NCBI GenBank assembly: GCA_905221605.1
Contig: CAJNDS010001724.1
Location: 573,416 to 637,415 of the forward strand
Direction: 5' to 3'
Length of the DNA stretch: 64,000 bases
Source of the DNA: Symbiodinium natans
Taxonomy: Eukaryota; Sar; Dinophyceae; Suessiales; Symbiodiniaceae
The notes beneath the pieces were generated by a model, which had not been told where the DNA came from, ran no database searches, and saw only the letters and a program-made list of their open reading frames with translations. Below, piece by piece: positions 42,888-54,785 of the stretch. Both the position numbers and the translations under genes were made by a program. Within the stretch, counting starts at the first letter, position 1, and each line of letters starts with the position of its first letter.

Positions 42888-42933
42888 GGGGTTTAGGGTT
42901 TAGGGTTTAGGGTTTAGGGTTTAGGGTTTAGGG
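42888..42933. repeat. TTTAGGG array
   Basis: About six perfect units directly before the next candidate exon. Confidence 0.95.
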
Positions 42934-42950
42934 TGCCACCTGGTTTCGCA

Positions 42951-43055
42951 GGCCAAATGTCTCCAACAGCTGGGGGCGCGCTTGGACGCGAAGTTCCAGG
43001 CGAGACCTAAGCCTACGCATGCGATGCAAACGGCTGGTTCTTTTCTGCACTGAAG
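42951..43055 (+). CDS. Candidate exon, function unknown
   Basis: After GTTTCGCAG| the frame reads AKCLQQLGARLDAKFQARPK and on to TGA, followed by further TTTAGGG units. Possibly a C-terminal exon of the helical-repeat gene. Confidence 0.35.
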
Positions 43056-43354
43056 GGTTTAGGGGTTTAGGGTTTGGGGTTTGGGGTTTAGGGTTTAGGG
43101 TTTAGGGTTTAGCTGAAGGTTTGTTGCTCGGAGGTTGGGTTTTTTGCTTATATCATGGAGCTTAGGGCTTAGCGCTCTGGGCTTTGTAGGCTGCTGGGTC
43201 CGCACATCGGGTTCGCATAAGCATTGGTCTGGTGTCCATGACCACGCCCTGGGCCTATTAACCAAAGCCAAGCAGGCGGTGATCACACGGAGGGTGCACC
43301 GAGCGCCTTGAACGTAGCTTCGGCGCTTAGTCTCCTGACCCTGACAGCGGTTAT

Positions 43355-43440
43355 ATTATATCTACATATATATATATATATAATACATACAGACATATAT
43401 ATATATATAAACATATACAGTATACATATGATATGATATA
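43355..43440. repeat. TA/CATATA microsatellite
   Basis: Tandem TATATA and ACATATATA tracts. Confidence 0.9.
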
Positions 43441-43587
43441 TCATTTGTAGTACTATTATCTACCATCAGTAGTAGCAGTATAAAGTTCGGCTCTGAGAAG
43501 TCCTGCTCACTGCAACCCCTAAACCTTGAAGATCAAGTTTCCGCTTAGGGCAGAGTTCTTTTTTGCAAATGCCAGGTTAGCTACAAT

Positions 43588-43657
43588 TAACCCTAAACCC
43601 TAAACCCTAAACCCTAAACCCTAAACCCTAAACCCTAAACCCTAAACCCTAAACCCT
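43588..43657. repeat. CCCTAAA array
   Basis: Ten perfect units. Confidence 0.97.
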
Positions 43658-43691
43658 CTGATCTCTAGAGAAGGTCAAGTCCTTCTGTGGC

Positions 43692-43800
43692 AATGGAGCT
43701 GCAGCGAAGGACCGCGACGTACTTGCCGCTCATGGCCGCCGAGTATGTGCTGACTTGCATGCTGGCCGTGGCTTTCCTTGCTGCTCATTCGCGCGTGGTT
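43692..43800 (+). CDS. Candidate first exon with hydrophobic N-terminus
   Basis: ATG opens a frame MELQRRTATYLPLMAAEYVL followed by TCMLAVAFLAA, a basic start then a hydrophobic run like a signal or anchor peptide. The following sequence is a foldback. Weak. Confidence 0.3.
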
Positions 43801-43818
43801 CTTCTTCAGCATACACTA

Positions 43819-43911
43819 TACCTTGGGGACCAGATGAACCCTAAAAGGGTTTAGGGTTCACATACCCAATAATTACTACTATAATTCCTACGAAGGTATA
43901 TGAACCCCGAG
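43819..43911. repeat. Foldback element, 'gggacc...ggttcat' family
   Basis: TACCTTGGGGACCAGATGAA and the inverted GGTATATGAACCCCGAGG. Shorter than the other copies. Confidence 0.65.
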
Positions 43912-44127
43912 GCCGATGACCAGGAGGCAGAAGAATTCCGCTCCCCTGAGTGGTGGCAGCAACGGTGGTATGCAAATCCTCTGCCAGTGATCTACAAAGA
44001 AGTCACACCAAGAAAACGACACATAGAACGTGCCCACCATGGGCTTTCCTTGCAGCGTCCCAGCACGCCTCCGAGCAGCGTCTTCAACCTTGACCTTTCT
44101 GAGTGCCAAACAATGCCAGCCCGTGCT

Positions 44128-44690
44128 TACTGAATCTGAGCAACACTGGCATGGGCGAGGCAGCGCGAAGGCTGTGGCCGAGATTCTCAAGAAGAACTCC
44201 TCGCTGCAGGAGCTCCTCTTGGACAACAACACTAATATCTACGTGAGGTTAAGGCCTTGGCCGAGGACCTCGCCAACAATGCTAGCCTGCACAGACTGCA
44301 TCTGAGCGGAACTGGCCTCGTGCGCGCGCCGCTCAGATGCAGTTCGCAGGCTTGCATTGCTAGCGAGGATCTCGGCCAAGGCCCGAACCCCTGACCAGGA
44401 TGGGCTATTAGGCCTTAAAATCCCCAGAATGAACCCTACATGAAGGGCCTTTTAAGGGATTATTGGGTATTATATAAAGCCTAAACCCTAAACCCGAAAC
44501 CCTAGCCCATCCAGGGAATCGTAGATGTCAGCGTTGTTGTCTAAGTGGAGCTCCTGCATCCGGGAGTAGTTCTTGGGCATCTCGACTTGGATGACCACAA
44601 AATCTACGATGGCAGCTTCCGTGTGGCACTTGTGGCCGCCTGGGTCCCTCGCAATGCATCCAAGTTGACGTGTATATTTCGCTCGGTGCA
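44128..44690. pseudogene. Decayed leucine-rich-repeat fragments in foldback arrangement
   Basis: On the + strand, 44128-44318 reads as ribonuclease-inhibitor-type leucine-rich repeats only if the frame changes: LNLSNTG, then AKAVAEILKKNSSLQELLLD, then ALAEDLANNASLHRLHLSG. An inverted copy of the last unit is at about 44331-44388. On the minus strand, 44600-44512 encodes MQELHLDNNADIYD. Frameshifts and rearrangement indicate pseudogene pieces of a larger LRR gene. Confidence 0.6.
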
Positions 44691-45037
44691 CGGACCGTTC
44701 CCGACACGAGCGGCAGAAGAAAAGGAGAAGATGATGAGGTTATAAGTATAAGCGGGCTACCATCAATGTGTAGAGTTTCGCTCCTACACCAGCGGCCCCA
44801 GGCTTCTTCTGGTTTTATTTGCCGTCTCTTCTCATAGTTCGTAGAATGCCTGTTTCACATGACAGGCATGCAGAACTGAACCGCCGTGGGGGGTTGATTG
44901 TTGGACAGGAGGGAAACGAGTAGAACATGACCATCGGCACCGGCTTCAGACTACCTGGCTGCTCGCTTTAAGACTCGCCTTTCTTGTCACTTGAGTTCCG
45001 AACAAGCGCGAATGGAGTTGAGAGCGGAACAGTGAGG

Positions 45038-45105
45038 GGCTACTTTATAGGTATAGTTACCATACCTTTAAGCCTACTTAGAACTACCCCTGAACCTCCA
45101 AGTAA
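45038..45105. repeat. Foldback fragment, GGAGGTTCATGGG family
   Basis: Contains CTACTTTATAGGTATAG...CCTACTTAGAACTACCCCTG and AACCTCCAAGTAAG. Truncated relative of 47268-47383. Confidence 0.5.
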
Positions 45106-45975
45106 GCCTTCAGCATGTCAGAGGCTTTGGGGAAGGAGGCAGAAAGTGGCCTCTGCCTCCGAGTAGTTGGGGGGCAGGCTGTGCCGATGCATTGGTATGT
45201 ACGAGAATGGTCATGTTGGGTCTGTATCTCTCAGGGGTTTAGGATTCAGGGTTTAGGGAGCACAGCACTGTCCATGACTAACGCTGAAGTTGTTTTTTGC
45301 TTTCTCTGCAATCGTCAAAACCCAGCTGCGCACACTGTGTGGCCACAGGGCTTGGACTTTCAACCATTCACAAGTTCCAGAGGAATTCGACACAACGGAG
45401 TCTACGGCCTTCAAGTTCCACGCGCAACCCCTCCCTCGACACTCAGGGAAACCCTAAGTTCGTAACTCTAATGAACCTTCAGCACTTGAAGCCCGAAGCT
45501 TTAAACCCTAAGCTTGACAAGCCTTGACAAGCCGTGGCTTGAAACCCTAAACCCCAGGCCCTAAACCCTAAACCCTAAACCCCAAACCCAAAACCCCAAA
45601 GCCTATCCTCTCCACAACCTGAAGCCCGTGACGCCTGACAGTCGTCAATGCCTGACGTCTTGCAGACATCTGACCCGAGAGGTGCGTGAACTTGCTGGTT
45701 GTATTAGCATTTTGTTTCTCAGGGGTTGGGTTCATGTAGGGTTTAGGTGTGTTTGGTTTCTTGGGGACACCTTTGGCCTCAATTTCTCGGACATATGTTT
45801 GGTTCAAAGTTTAGCATCCAGGCTAGCTGCGGCTAGCTGTGCTGAGATTTGGGGCGAGCGGCTATTGTTCTCAGATAGCAAGAAATCTGGGATCCCCCGC
45901 CCTTGCCTACGAAAATCTAGACACATCTTAAGCCCGCCTTAACCAAACGCCCGAAACCCAAGCCTTTGTGAGAGA

Positions 45976-45977
45976 GT

Positions 45978-46021
<44 letters not shown>
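45976..46021. repeat. (GA)n microsatellite
   Basis: Uninterrupted GA dinucleotides. A matching CT-rich tract lies at 46350-46408. Confidence 0.95.
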
Positions 46022-46023
<2 letters not shown>

Positions 46024-47267
46024 AAAGAGATCGGGAGGGAATGCAGTTCTCTCCTAGACACACGCACACCCTCGGTAAGAAGAAAGAAGAAGGGAAAGCA
46101 GGGAGATAGAGAGAGAGAGAGATCCACGCATAGGCTTTGAAGGTTAGTGATCCAGATGCTTGGGTTCTGTCGTGTTTTTGACTTCTACGAAAGGCATGAG
46201 GGCCCACCAGATATATCATCCACACCCAGGTGCCGCCATTGCTTCAAAGGCACAAGCATGCGCGAACGCATTCTCATCCACCACACGCCGTTGCTTGGAT
46301 ACTGTGGCTGGGAAGCCATGTAGTGCTGGGAACAAAAAGGGACCTGCCGAGCTCTCTCTCGCTCTCTCGCCCTCCTCTCTCTCCTCTCTCGCTCTCTCTC
46401 TTTCTCTTTGCAAATTACCAGCGGAGGAGAGAGTGCACCTGGTTCGGTGTAGAGATCTGGACCCTAAACCCTAACGTGATCCCCCCAAATTCTGGGAGGC
46501 AGCGAGCCGGTCGTCATCTCCTCACAGAAGGGCATCTGTGCAGCCGGGGCCTCTTAGCCAAGGTTTAGGGTTTAGGGCTTAGGATTTAGGGTTTAGGGTT
46601 TAGGGTTTAGGGTTTAGAGAAAGGCTGAAGGGTTTGCCTGTTGGTTGAAGAGTCAAAGAGGAGATCTCTCACAGACCTCGTCTCGGCTTCGAACCCTCCT
46701 GTTAAAGTGCAGGGTTTCTAGGGGGTTTGGGGTTTAGGGTTTAGGGTTTAGGGTTTAGGGCTTAGGGCTTAGGGCTTAGGGTGCTGAAGATTGGGACTTG
46801 AGGGCCAATTTGGGCCCGTGCAGCTCAAGAATTCTCACACAGGAGCCGCAGCTGTGACAGCTGTGCCTGGTTACCATGGTTTTGCTTGTATGTTCTCTTC
46901 ACAGCCGGGCTTGCCGTTGCCCTGGGCACGGCAACCGTTCAACGCGGCACTGAGTACCGCAAGCCTGGAAACAGCAGCCAAGTCGGGAAGCAGGTGATGC
47001 ATTGGAAAGCCCTGCCACATATGTACTCGTAGCAGGAGGGAGCTTGGTGCACATGTCTTGCCCAGTTCGTGGCGCCCTTGCAATCCCACCAAAACCTCCT
47101 TTTTCTGCCAGTGGAACTCAATGGGCGGGAGCTCTGGCATCGTTGTGCCCTTTCAGAAAATACGACGTTCCAAAACAAAGCACATTAGCCCGAAGTCTTC
47201 AACCCCTAAGCTCAAAACACACACTCAGACAAAAAAACGATCCTAAACTCTATAAGCCCTATAAACC

Positions 47268-47383
47268 CTACTTGGAGGTTCATGGGTAGCTATAAGTAGG
47301 GTAACGTGTGGTATGGTATCTATGCTTATCACCTTACTAGGGGAACTTAGAACCCTCCTGAAGTACCCATGAACCTCCAAGCA
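47268..47383. repeat. Foldback element, GGAGGTTCATGGG family, copy 3
   Basis: CTACTTGGAGGTTCATGGGT and the inverse ACCCATGAACCTCCAAGCAG enclose about 76 bases containing TATAAGTAGGG. This is the best-preserved copy. Confidence 0.8.
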
Positions 47384-47572
47384 GACCTGGTTGTCGTTTT
47401 GTACGAAGAAGCAACTGACTCATGGATTCGCAAGGCGTTCAGTCGTAGCCACCAGTGCTAGGGTCGGAGAGTGTTGCTAAGACTTTCCGGCGCCAGGACA
47501 TCATAACCCGGATGCAAAAAAAGGGTTTAGGGTTTAGGGTTTAGGGCATGACCGTGAAATCCGGCCGTGCAG

Positions 47573-47608
47573 GTGTGGAAACCTCCCGGCTGGGAGGCGC
47601 CGTTCAGG
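47573..47608 (+). CDS. RluA-like exon: KPPGWE motif
   Basis: After GCCGTGCAG| it reads VWKPPGWEAPFR, equivalent to the family 'v.KPaG.(e)v' strand that opens the catalytic domain. It is the most upstream exon that can be tied to the gene. Confidence 0.65.
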
Positions 47609-50600
47609 GTTCAGGATTGAATACTCAGGACTTACATTCAGGGCTTAGGGTTAGGATTTAGGGTTTTTTTGGTTTATGCATCAGAGTTTCTTGAAATTGT
47701 ATAAGGTTTGAGTCCCAAAAACGATTTGTCCGGAATGCTTAAGTTGGACCTTCAGGGCCTTGAGGCATCCCGTTTAGGGTCTGTTGGGGCTTTGCCTCCG
47801 CCTCATTATTTTTGGACCGTTTGGGACCTCCTTGACCCTTGGGATCTTTTGGGCCTGTTTAAGGGTTTAGGGTTTAGGGGTTCTGCGCCGTGTCAGCCTG
47901 TTAAGACAAGCAACCTTGTAGATTTCAGAATGCTGCCACATGCAATTTCCAGCGTTTTGTTTTGAGATGAGAGTTCAAGGCCCAGGGCTAGGGCTTTGGG
48001 ACTGCAAACTCTGAGTTCGGGAGCCTATCATATGTCTTGGCTTTGTAACCCTCAACCCTAAACCCTAAATCCTAAGCCCTAAACCCTAACCCTCAAGGGG
48101 TTGCCAACAGCGGGCCTTGGCTTTCGAAGTTTCTTGAGGGGGGCTTCGGGGGCTTTAGGATGTTGGGAGCGTAGGGTCCGCTATGTACAGGCAGGAGCCC
48201 GGAAAGTGATACCGTGCGCGACGGGGGCTTCGGGTTCAGGGTATAGGGTTTAGGGTTCAGGGTCGCACCAACAGGGTCGCACCAGGCAAGGACCTCAGAT
48301 CCCTGGTTCAAAAGGGTTTAGGGTTTAGGGTTGAGAGTGTTTCGGGTTTCGCATTCGAGCGGTGGAGGGTTCGGCCACGAAGTTGGCTTTTCTTGATAAC
48401 AACCGACACATCCAGGTGTCGGTCTCCGATGGTGACGACGAGCAGACAAGGCCGCACCCTCTCTTTGGACCAAAACACCGACATGCCGAAGCCCCTCATA
48501 CCCAAGGGGTGTTCCTTACCTGGGGGGTCCTGATTATACGGAAATCCTACTTGTAGTATTTGGGGGACTACATTAGGGGTCCCTTACTTTCACAAACCCC
48601 CCCTCCCCCAATAAACCCCGGCAAGTGCCGTTGACCTTTTCGCTTCTCTCATCTAAGCTCAAGGATGGATGCACCCCTTTGACCCTGAAGCCAGTGCAAT
48701 CCCACAAAGCCTATAAATCCGAAGACCTAGTAGAAACCCTTATCTCAACTGTGCACAAGGTTCGGTACCGGACCACAACTCCAGGCGCTTTGGTTGCTTG
48801 GTTTTCCTGCACAGTGTGAAGAGTTTAGGGTTACCCGAAACCTCAACCCTGAACCCTAGCACTTTGGGGGAAGGGGGAGGGGGGGGGGGGGAGGTCTGTG
48901 ACGTCGCCTAGTCGCCTAGATTTTCGAAGACCAAGGAAAGTCGTGTAGGTGTCGGCTGTTGTAGGATTGTAGGAGGCAGCTTGCCACACGTTCCTGGGAA
49001 GGGTTAAACTGCCTATGGAGACAAGCATATGGGAGTGTACGGTAGCGGTGAGGTTGAAGGAAACACTGCACTCTTTCGTTTCAGTTCAGAGCTTCGGGCT
49101 TAGGCTTCGGTACGCTTAGGTATCGCTTTCTGTCCCTAGACCCTAAACCCTAAACCCTAAAGTCCAACCGCTCTATGCACCCACGCTAGCAGGACCCTGA
49201 AAATTAGGCCGATTATCGAGCTTGCTTGTTGCTGAGTAGGTAGCCGTTAACCTTTTGGACGCCGACCTGTGCTTTAACTTTTTGGGGTATATATTATCTA
49301 CCAGATTGAAAGGTTAACCTTTTTTGGTCCAAGGTACTCAGCAACTAGGGTTGCGGATCTGGCGGATCTGGGGTTTCGGGGTTGACGGTTAAGGGTGGCA
49401 AGAAAACCCTAGACCGGTAACCCCCCGAACCTAGAACCTCCAACCCCCAAACTTCAAACCCTACCCAGCCTTAGCCGTAGCAGCTGTTCTGCAGGACTGG
49501 GTTGAGGCCAGCTTCGGGTCCATCTGCCCTATCGCCTGGTGCTCAGGTTTCCAACAGTGTGATCTGCCCCCCACCCGTTTAGGGTTTAGGGTTTAGGGTT
49601 TAGGGTTTAGGGTTTAGGGTTTTCCATGCGCTCTCCATGCTCACAAGCCCCAAGCATCCTAGGCAGGATGTTTTGTGGACGAAATGAACCTTAAAAGGCT
49701 TGTCGTCCAGATACCCCAAAAGAATGATAAAAATAAACAGCAGCGCAAGGGGAGTTTCCAAACATGAAGGTCACCCTAATTATAAAAAACACCCCGCCCC
49801 CCACCCTCCCCTCCCCCCCAAAAAAAAACAAAAGAAGAACGAGGATGCCCCTATTTAGGAAACTCGCGGGACTCGTTTGCAGGACAAAAGCACAAGATAA
49901 TTGCCGCTTACCTTGGGGACCAAATGAACCCTAAAAGGGTTTATGGTTCATTTACCTTCATAGGATTAGAGTAGTATAGGGTATATGACCCCAATTTTAG
50001 GGTTCATTTGGTCCCCACGGTAAGGTGTTCGATGCCCTTGCTTACGCCTGCTTGCAGGCCGAGGTTTTCACATCATCTTCGCTTGACTTAGTGGCAGAGT
50101 GCCGCTCAATTTTGCTAAGTGTCGGGTTCGCCCGTAGCCCTTTGAAAGAGCCTTTTGTCCCTAGGCAACTTGTGATTCCTTGAAACCCTCAGCCCTCAAC
50201 CTTCAAGCATAAACCCTCTAAACCCTCTAAACCCCAAGCCCAATAAACCCTCAACCCTATAAACCCTCAACCCTATAAACCCTCAACCCCTATAAACCCA
50301 AAGCCCTCAGCCCAAAACTCCAAACCCCAGACCCTAAACCCTACAAACCCTCAACACTACAAACCAAGCCCTCAGCCCTAAACCCTGAACCCCAGACACT
50401 AAAACCTCTAGCTCTATAAACCCTCAACCCTCGAGCCCCAAGCCCTAATCCCCAAACCCTAAACCCTAAGCCCTCTAACCCTTTCAACCCTCAACCGTAA
50501 ACCCTACACCATAAACCCAAAACCCTATACCCCAACCAACCCTAAACCCTAGCCCTAAACCCTAAGCCCTAAACCCTAAACCCTAAACCCTAAACCCTGC

Positions 50601-53600
50601 ACCCCAATAAACCCTAAGAGCCCTCCTTCGCTGTGTGCCGACGCGAGGCCGCCGACGGGGTGGCCTCCCATGGCCTTCTACACCGCCTGGACCGCGACAC
50701 GCGACCCGGCCTGGTTTCGGAGGTGTCAGGTCTATTTCGAGGGTTTGGGGTTTAGGGTTTGGGGTTTGGGGTTTGGGGTTTAGGGTTTAGGGTTTAGGGT
50801 TATAAGGTTAGGGTTTAGGGTTATAGGGTTTGGGCGTACCTATATGGCTACATGGATCATGAACCCTTACAGGGCTCCTCTTGTCCCAAGGTTGCAGCAG
50901 ATCTCACTTTGTCGGCTCAGAGGAAGGGGTTTAGGGTTCAGGGTTCAGGGTTTTGGGGTTCTGAGCCCGAAAGGTCAGAGAGTTTTAGGGTTTTGGGGTT
51001 CCAGAGCCCTAATCAACGGTTTAAACCCTGAAGGGTTCAGAGTGTGGGGTTTAGGATTCAATGTTTCGCTGTTCGGGCCTCTCTTTCTCGTGAAAAATTG
51101 CTCACCCTGCCCTCTGCACATCTACAGGGAGGGCACCCTCTCTAATAGTTAGATTCAGTCTCCGCCTTTCAAACTGGTAGTTCAGTATCACTCTGTCAGG
51201 GCACCCTCTCGAATAGTAGTTTCAGTCGCCCTTTCAAACTGGTAATTCAGTATCAGAGGACAGTCGCTGAGCCCCTGAAGATGGTCGAGTAGCCTTCCTG
51301 CAAGGCGTTTTTTTTTTTGGCTTTAGGATTTTTGACCGGCATCCCCCTCTGTAGCAGTCCGACTATCTATCCTGCTCCCCCCAAAGGTCCGGTGCTCTCA
51401 TCTGGGCATCCAGCTACACGAGGTGGTAGGGGGGACGTTCTCAGAATGGAAAAGAGAGTTAGGTGTTTCGGGTTTAGGGTTTAGGGCTTGTGGCCTTTCA
51501 GAACTGCCATGTGTTAGTGGACATCTCGCAGTCAGGCAACAAGTTGAGGGAGGTTGCTAAGTGTTTGAGAACCCTAAACCCTAAGCCCTAAACCCTAAAC
51601 CCTAAACCCTAAGCCCTAAACCCTAAACCCTACGCCCTAAGCCCTAAGCCCTAAACTGTGAAGAGAGCGGATGTGTGCGCTTGTAAGGCTAAGCATGTTT
51701 GCTTGTTCCTTGGGGACGGCATGAACCCTGAAGGGGTTTATGGTCCACATACCTTAATATTGAGGGTTTTAGGTTTAGGGTTTAGGGTTTAGGGTTTAGG
51801 GTTTAGGGTTTAGGGTTTAGGGTTTAGGCTTAGGGTTTTAATTTTAGGGTTCTTTTCATCCCCAAGGTCAAGGGAGGACAAGCCATTCTAGGATTCTGAG
51901 CGCGTCCGGTGAAAGGGGAGCGGAGACCTCTTGTTGGCGATGTTTTTGGGTCAGGGCATCAGCCATCCGATTTGTGTCGGAACTGTGACACCACCGCCCA
52001 ACAAATTCCGCAAGAGCTGCCGTTGTTGGTCCGCAATTCTTGAACACAAGCATCCTCGTGGTTCCTGACGAAGCAGACAATCAGCCCCCGCCCGAAAGTG
52101 TGTTCGCACGGCAGGCCCCATCACCCTCAGATGCCTCCGCACTGAATCGGAAAGACTACCCTAAACCCTAAAACCCCACTTTTTGCCCAGCTACTTCAAG
52201 CTACGCCTCGCCTTTACCTTGGGAAGAGTGCAGAAGGACCGTCGTGCTTGGTATTTCTGTGTAGGGTTTACCAGGATGGGTTATTCGGCCTTATAAACAG
52301 TCAACCCTAAAATATAATGGTTGGCCGCGCGGGTTTCTACAGACATCTGGTTTCTAAATCGGAAGAAACCGCTTCAGCTATGTGAAGACCCAAACCCCAG
52401 GTACCAAAGGATGGACGTGCACATTCCTAAATTTTCGTGTTTCTAAACTGGAAGAAACCACTTTAGCTATGTATCATTTGTGAAGACCAATAGAGCGGGG
52501 CTCGAGGATGGGCGCGCACGTTTCTAAATTTTCGCGTTTCTAAACTGGAAGAAACCACTTTAGCTATGGATCGTTTGTGGCACATCCTGGTAGAGTCTGG
52601 AGCAGGGGGGGGGGTCATTTTGGTGTAGGGTTTCGAGTGCAGAGCAGGGAGGCCACCAGGATTCAGGCTTCCGGGTTTTTGGGCCAGAGATTTAGGGTTT
52701 AGGGTTTAGGGTTTAGGCATGGTGATTTCTGCAGCTTTTGCTTGCGATCGGATCTTGGCTGTGCCATAAGAGCGCGCAGGCAGCTTCGAAGCGAGACTCG
52801 GAATAGCAGTAGGTAAACTTTAACTTATAAGGAGATTTTCTTGGAAGATTGATGCTGTTGCTTTCAAAGCCCGCGCTGCAGACCCTCCCGCAATACCTTC
52901 TGGTGGTTCTCTCCGAAATTCCGGACAACACCTGAGAGACGTGCATGTCGCGGGCCGCAGGAACAGAATGTTTTTTTTCCGTGCCGTCGCTACAGAATGA
53001 ACCCCTGCATGCCTCTTCCTGACACCACCACCACCCCCGCCACCACCGCCACCCTTGCAGGAGTACCTCTGCCTCTGCGATGGCCGCGAGCTGGGATCCG
53101 CGAGCACAGGGGTTGACCCATCCATAGCCGTATGACTGTTTAGGGTTTAAGGTTTAGGGTTTCGGGTTTCGGGTTTAGGGCCTACTGTAGCCTTGGTGAG
53201 ATGGCGAAAACAATAGGGCGCCGATGTCTTGTTGTGAGCTCAGGGGTGAGCATCAGGAGCAATCGCCCGAGGGGCTGTTTCTAAACTGGCCTTTCCTACA
53301 GTGCCTCCTGAATAACTATGCTGTTTTGTCTCTATATGAAACCTAGGTGACTATCTGGGGGTTTGGGTACCTCATTGGGGTCCTTAGTATAAGTGGATCC
53401 TACTTTTTGCGGTCTATATTAGGGGTCCCTCAGTTTCGTAAGCCCCCCCTCGGTGTATTGAAGAAGTCTTGCCAGAGGCCTACAATTGCCACACCACTAA
53501 GCCCAGGTCCAGGGCCTTCAAAATCCCCAAGCCCTGAGACAAAGCATAAACGCGAAAACCCAAGAACCCGAAAACCGAAAACCTCGAAAAAAACCTGAAA

Positions 53601-54731
53601 ACTTCCTAAATCCGGAACCCTAAATCCCTAAATCCCTAAGCCCCGAAAGCCCTAAACCCTAAACCCGGAAGCCCCTGACCAAAAAAAGTCAGCACCATGG
53701 AAGGCTGGCTGGATCCAACGCCTCGCTTTCTGACGCAGCCGATTCGAAAAGTGCCGAAGGAGGCCGGATTTATGTAGGGTTTAGGGTTTAGGGCTTAGGG
53801 CTTAGGGTTTAGGGTTTGGGGTTCAGGGTTTATGGTTCAGGGTTTAGGGGTTAGGGGTTAGGGTTTGGGGTTTAGGGTTCAGGGTTGGGGAGGAGTTGTG
53901 TCGGAAGGAGGGGGGGGGGGAGTTGCCACACGGGTACACGCGGGGTTAAGGGGGGGGGAGAGTTGAGAGTGTAGGGTTTAGGCCTTTGGGTGAAGGGGCA
54001 AAAAGGGTGTGAATTCGAAACTGTAAGCTGCAAAGCCGTGGGAACCTTGCATGTTGTATCTTTGATCCAGGCCAGTCTAAACACAACCTGCAGCATGCGC
54101 ACACATACACAGAGACACACACACACACACACATGCACACACATGCACACCAAGCACTCAGACACAATCAACACGCACGCGCACAGCTATCCCCCACAGG
54201 CCCCCAACATCCTAAACCCCAAACCGAATCCCCCCAAATCTCAACTCGACATGGATCGGGTGCCAGCCTCAGGCACAAGATCTGGGGCGCCTGCTGAGTG
54301 AGGTGTCGCCTACCGGGCGAAAGGCAGGGAGGTGAAAGATGTGGGTTGAGGGTTCAGGGTTCAGGGTTTAGCGTTTCGGGTTTAGGGTTGAGGGTTCAAG
54401 GAAGCAGGTTCTCTGGCTTTAGAGTGGGGTTCATGAGGGTTTTTTGGGGTTCAAGCCGGATTGCTCAGGAGGAGTTCAAAGACCTGTGCGTCGTCCTTCG
54501 CCTGCACGCATCTGTGAGGCTGTATCTCCCTGGAGTTGGACTGAAGATCCATGGGTAGTCATAAGTAGGTGAAAAGTATCCTGAACAAGGTTACAATGCA
54601 CAGCTACCATGCTTAAAGCCCAGCTTGTAACTGTACCGAGACGCCGATAATAAGGACCTTTTCCCACATGCGATCAGGCCATGACGGAAGTCCTTGCCGT
54701 GGCCACGGACTCACACAAACTCCTTTGTTAA

Positions 54732-54785
<54 letters not shown>

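Larger units (their letters stand above)
43060..47572. other. Region between helical-repeat exons and the RluA-like gene
   Basis: Apart from the items listed separately, it holds coding-like + frames without motifs at about 45118-45200, 45610-45710, 45800-45905, 46160-46350, 46908-46988 (PGLPLPWARQPFNAALSTAS, acceptor TTCACAG|, donor GCAG|GTGATG) and 47074-47187 (FVAPLQSHQNLLFLPVELNG). The last two are the best candidates for upstream exons of the RluA-like gene. TTTAGGG arrays lie at 46562-46615 and 46730-46780. Confidence 0.3.

Noticed and set aside
50062-50158. Coding-like frame after CTTGCAG in the RluA-like interval
   Set aside because: Phase does not fit exon 49576, whereas 49576 joins 50619 exactly. 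Probably intronic chance frame or alternative exon.
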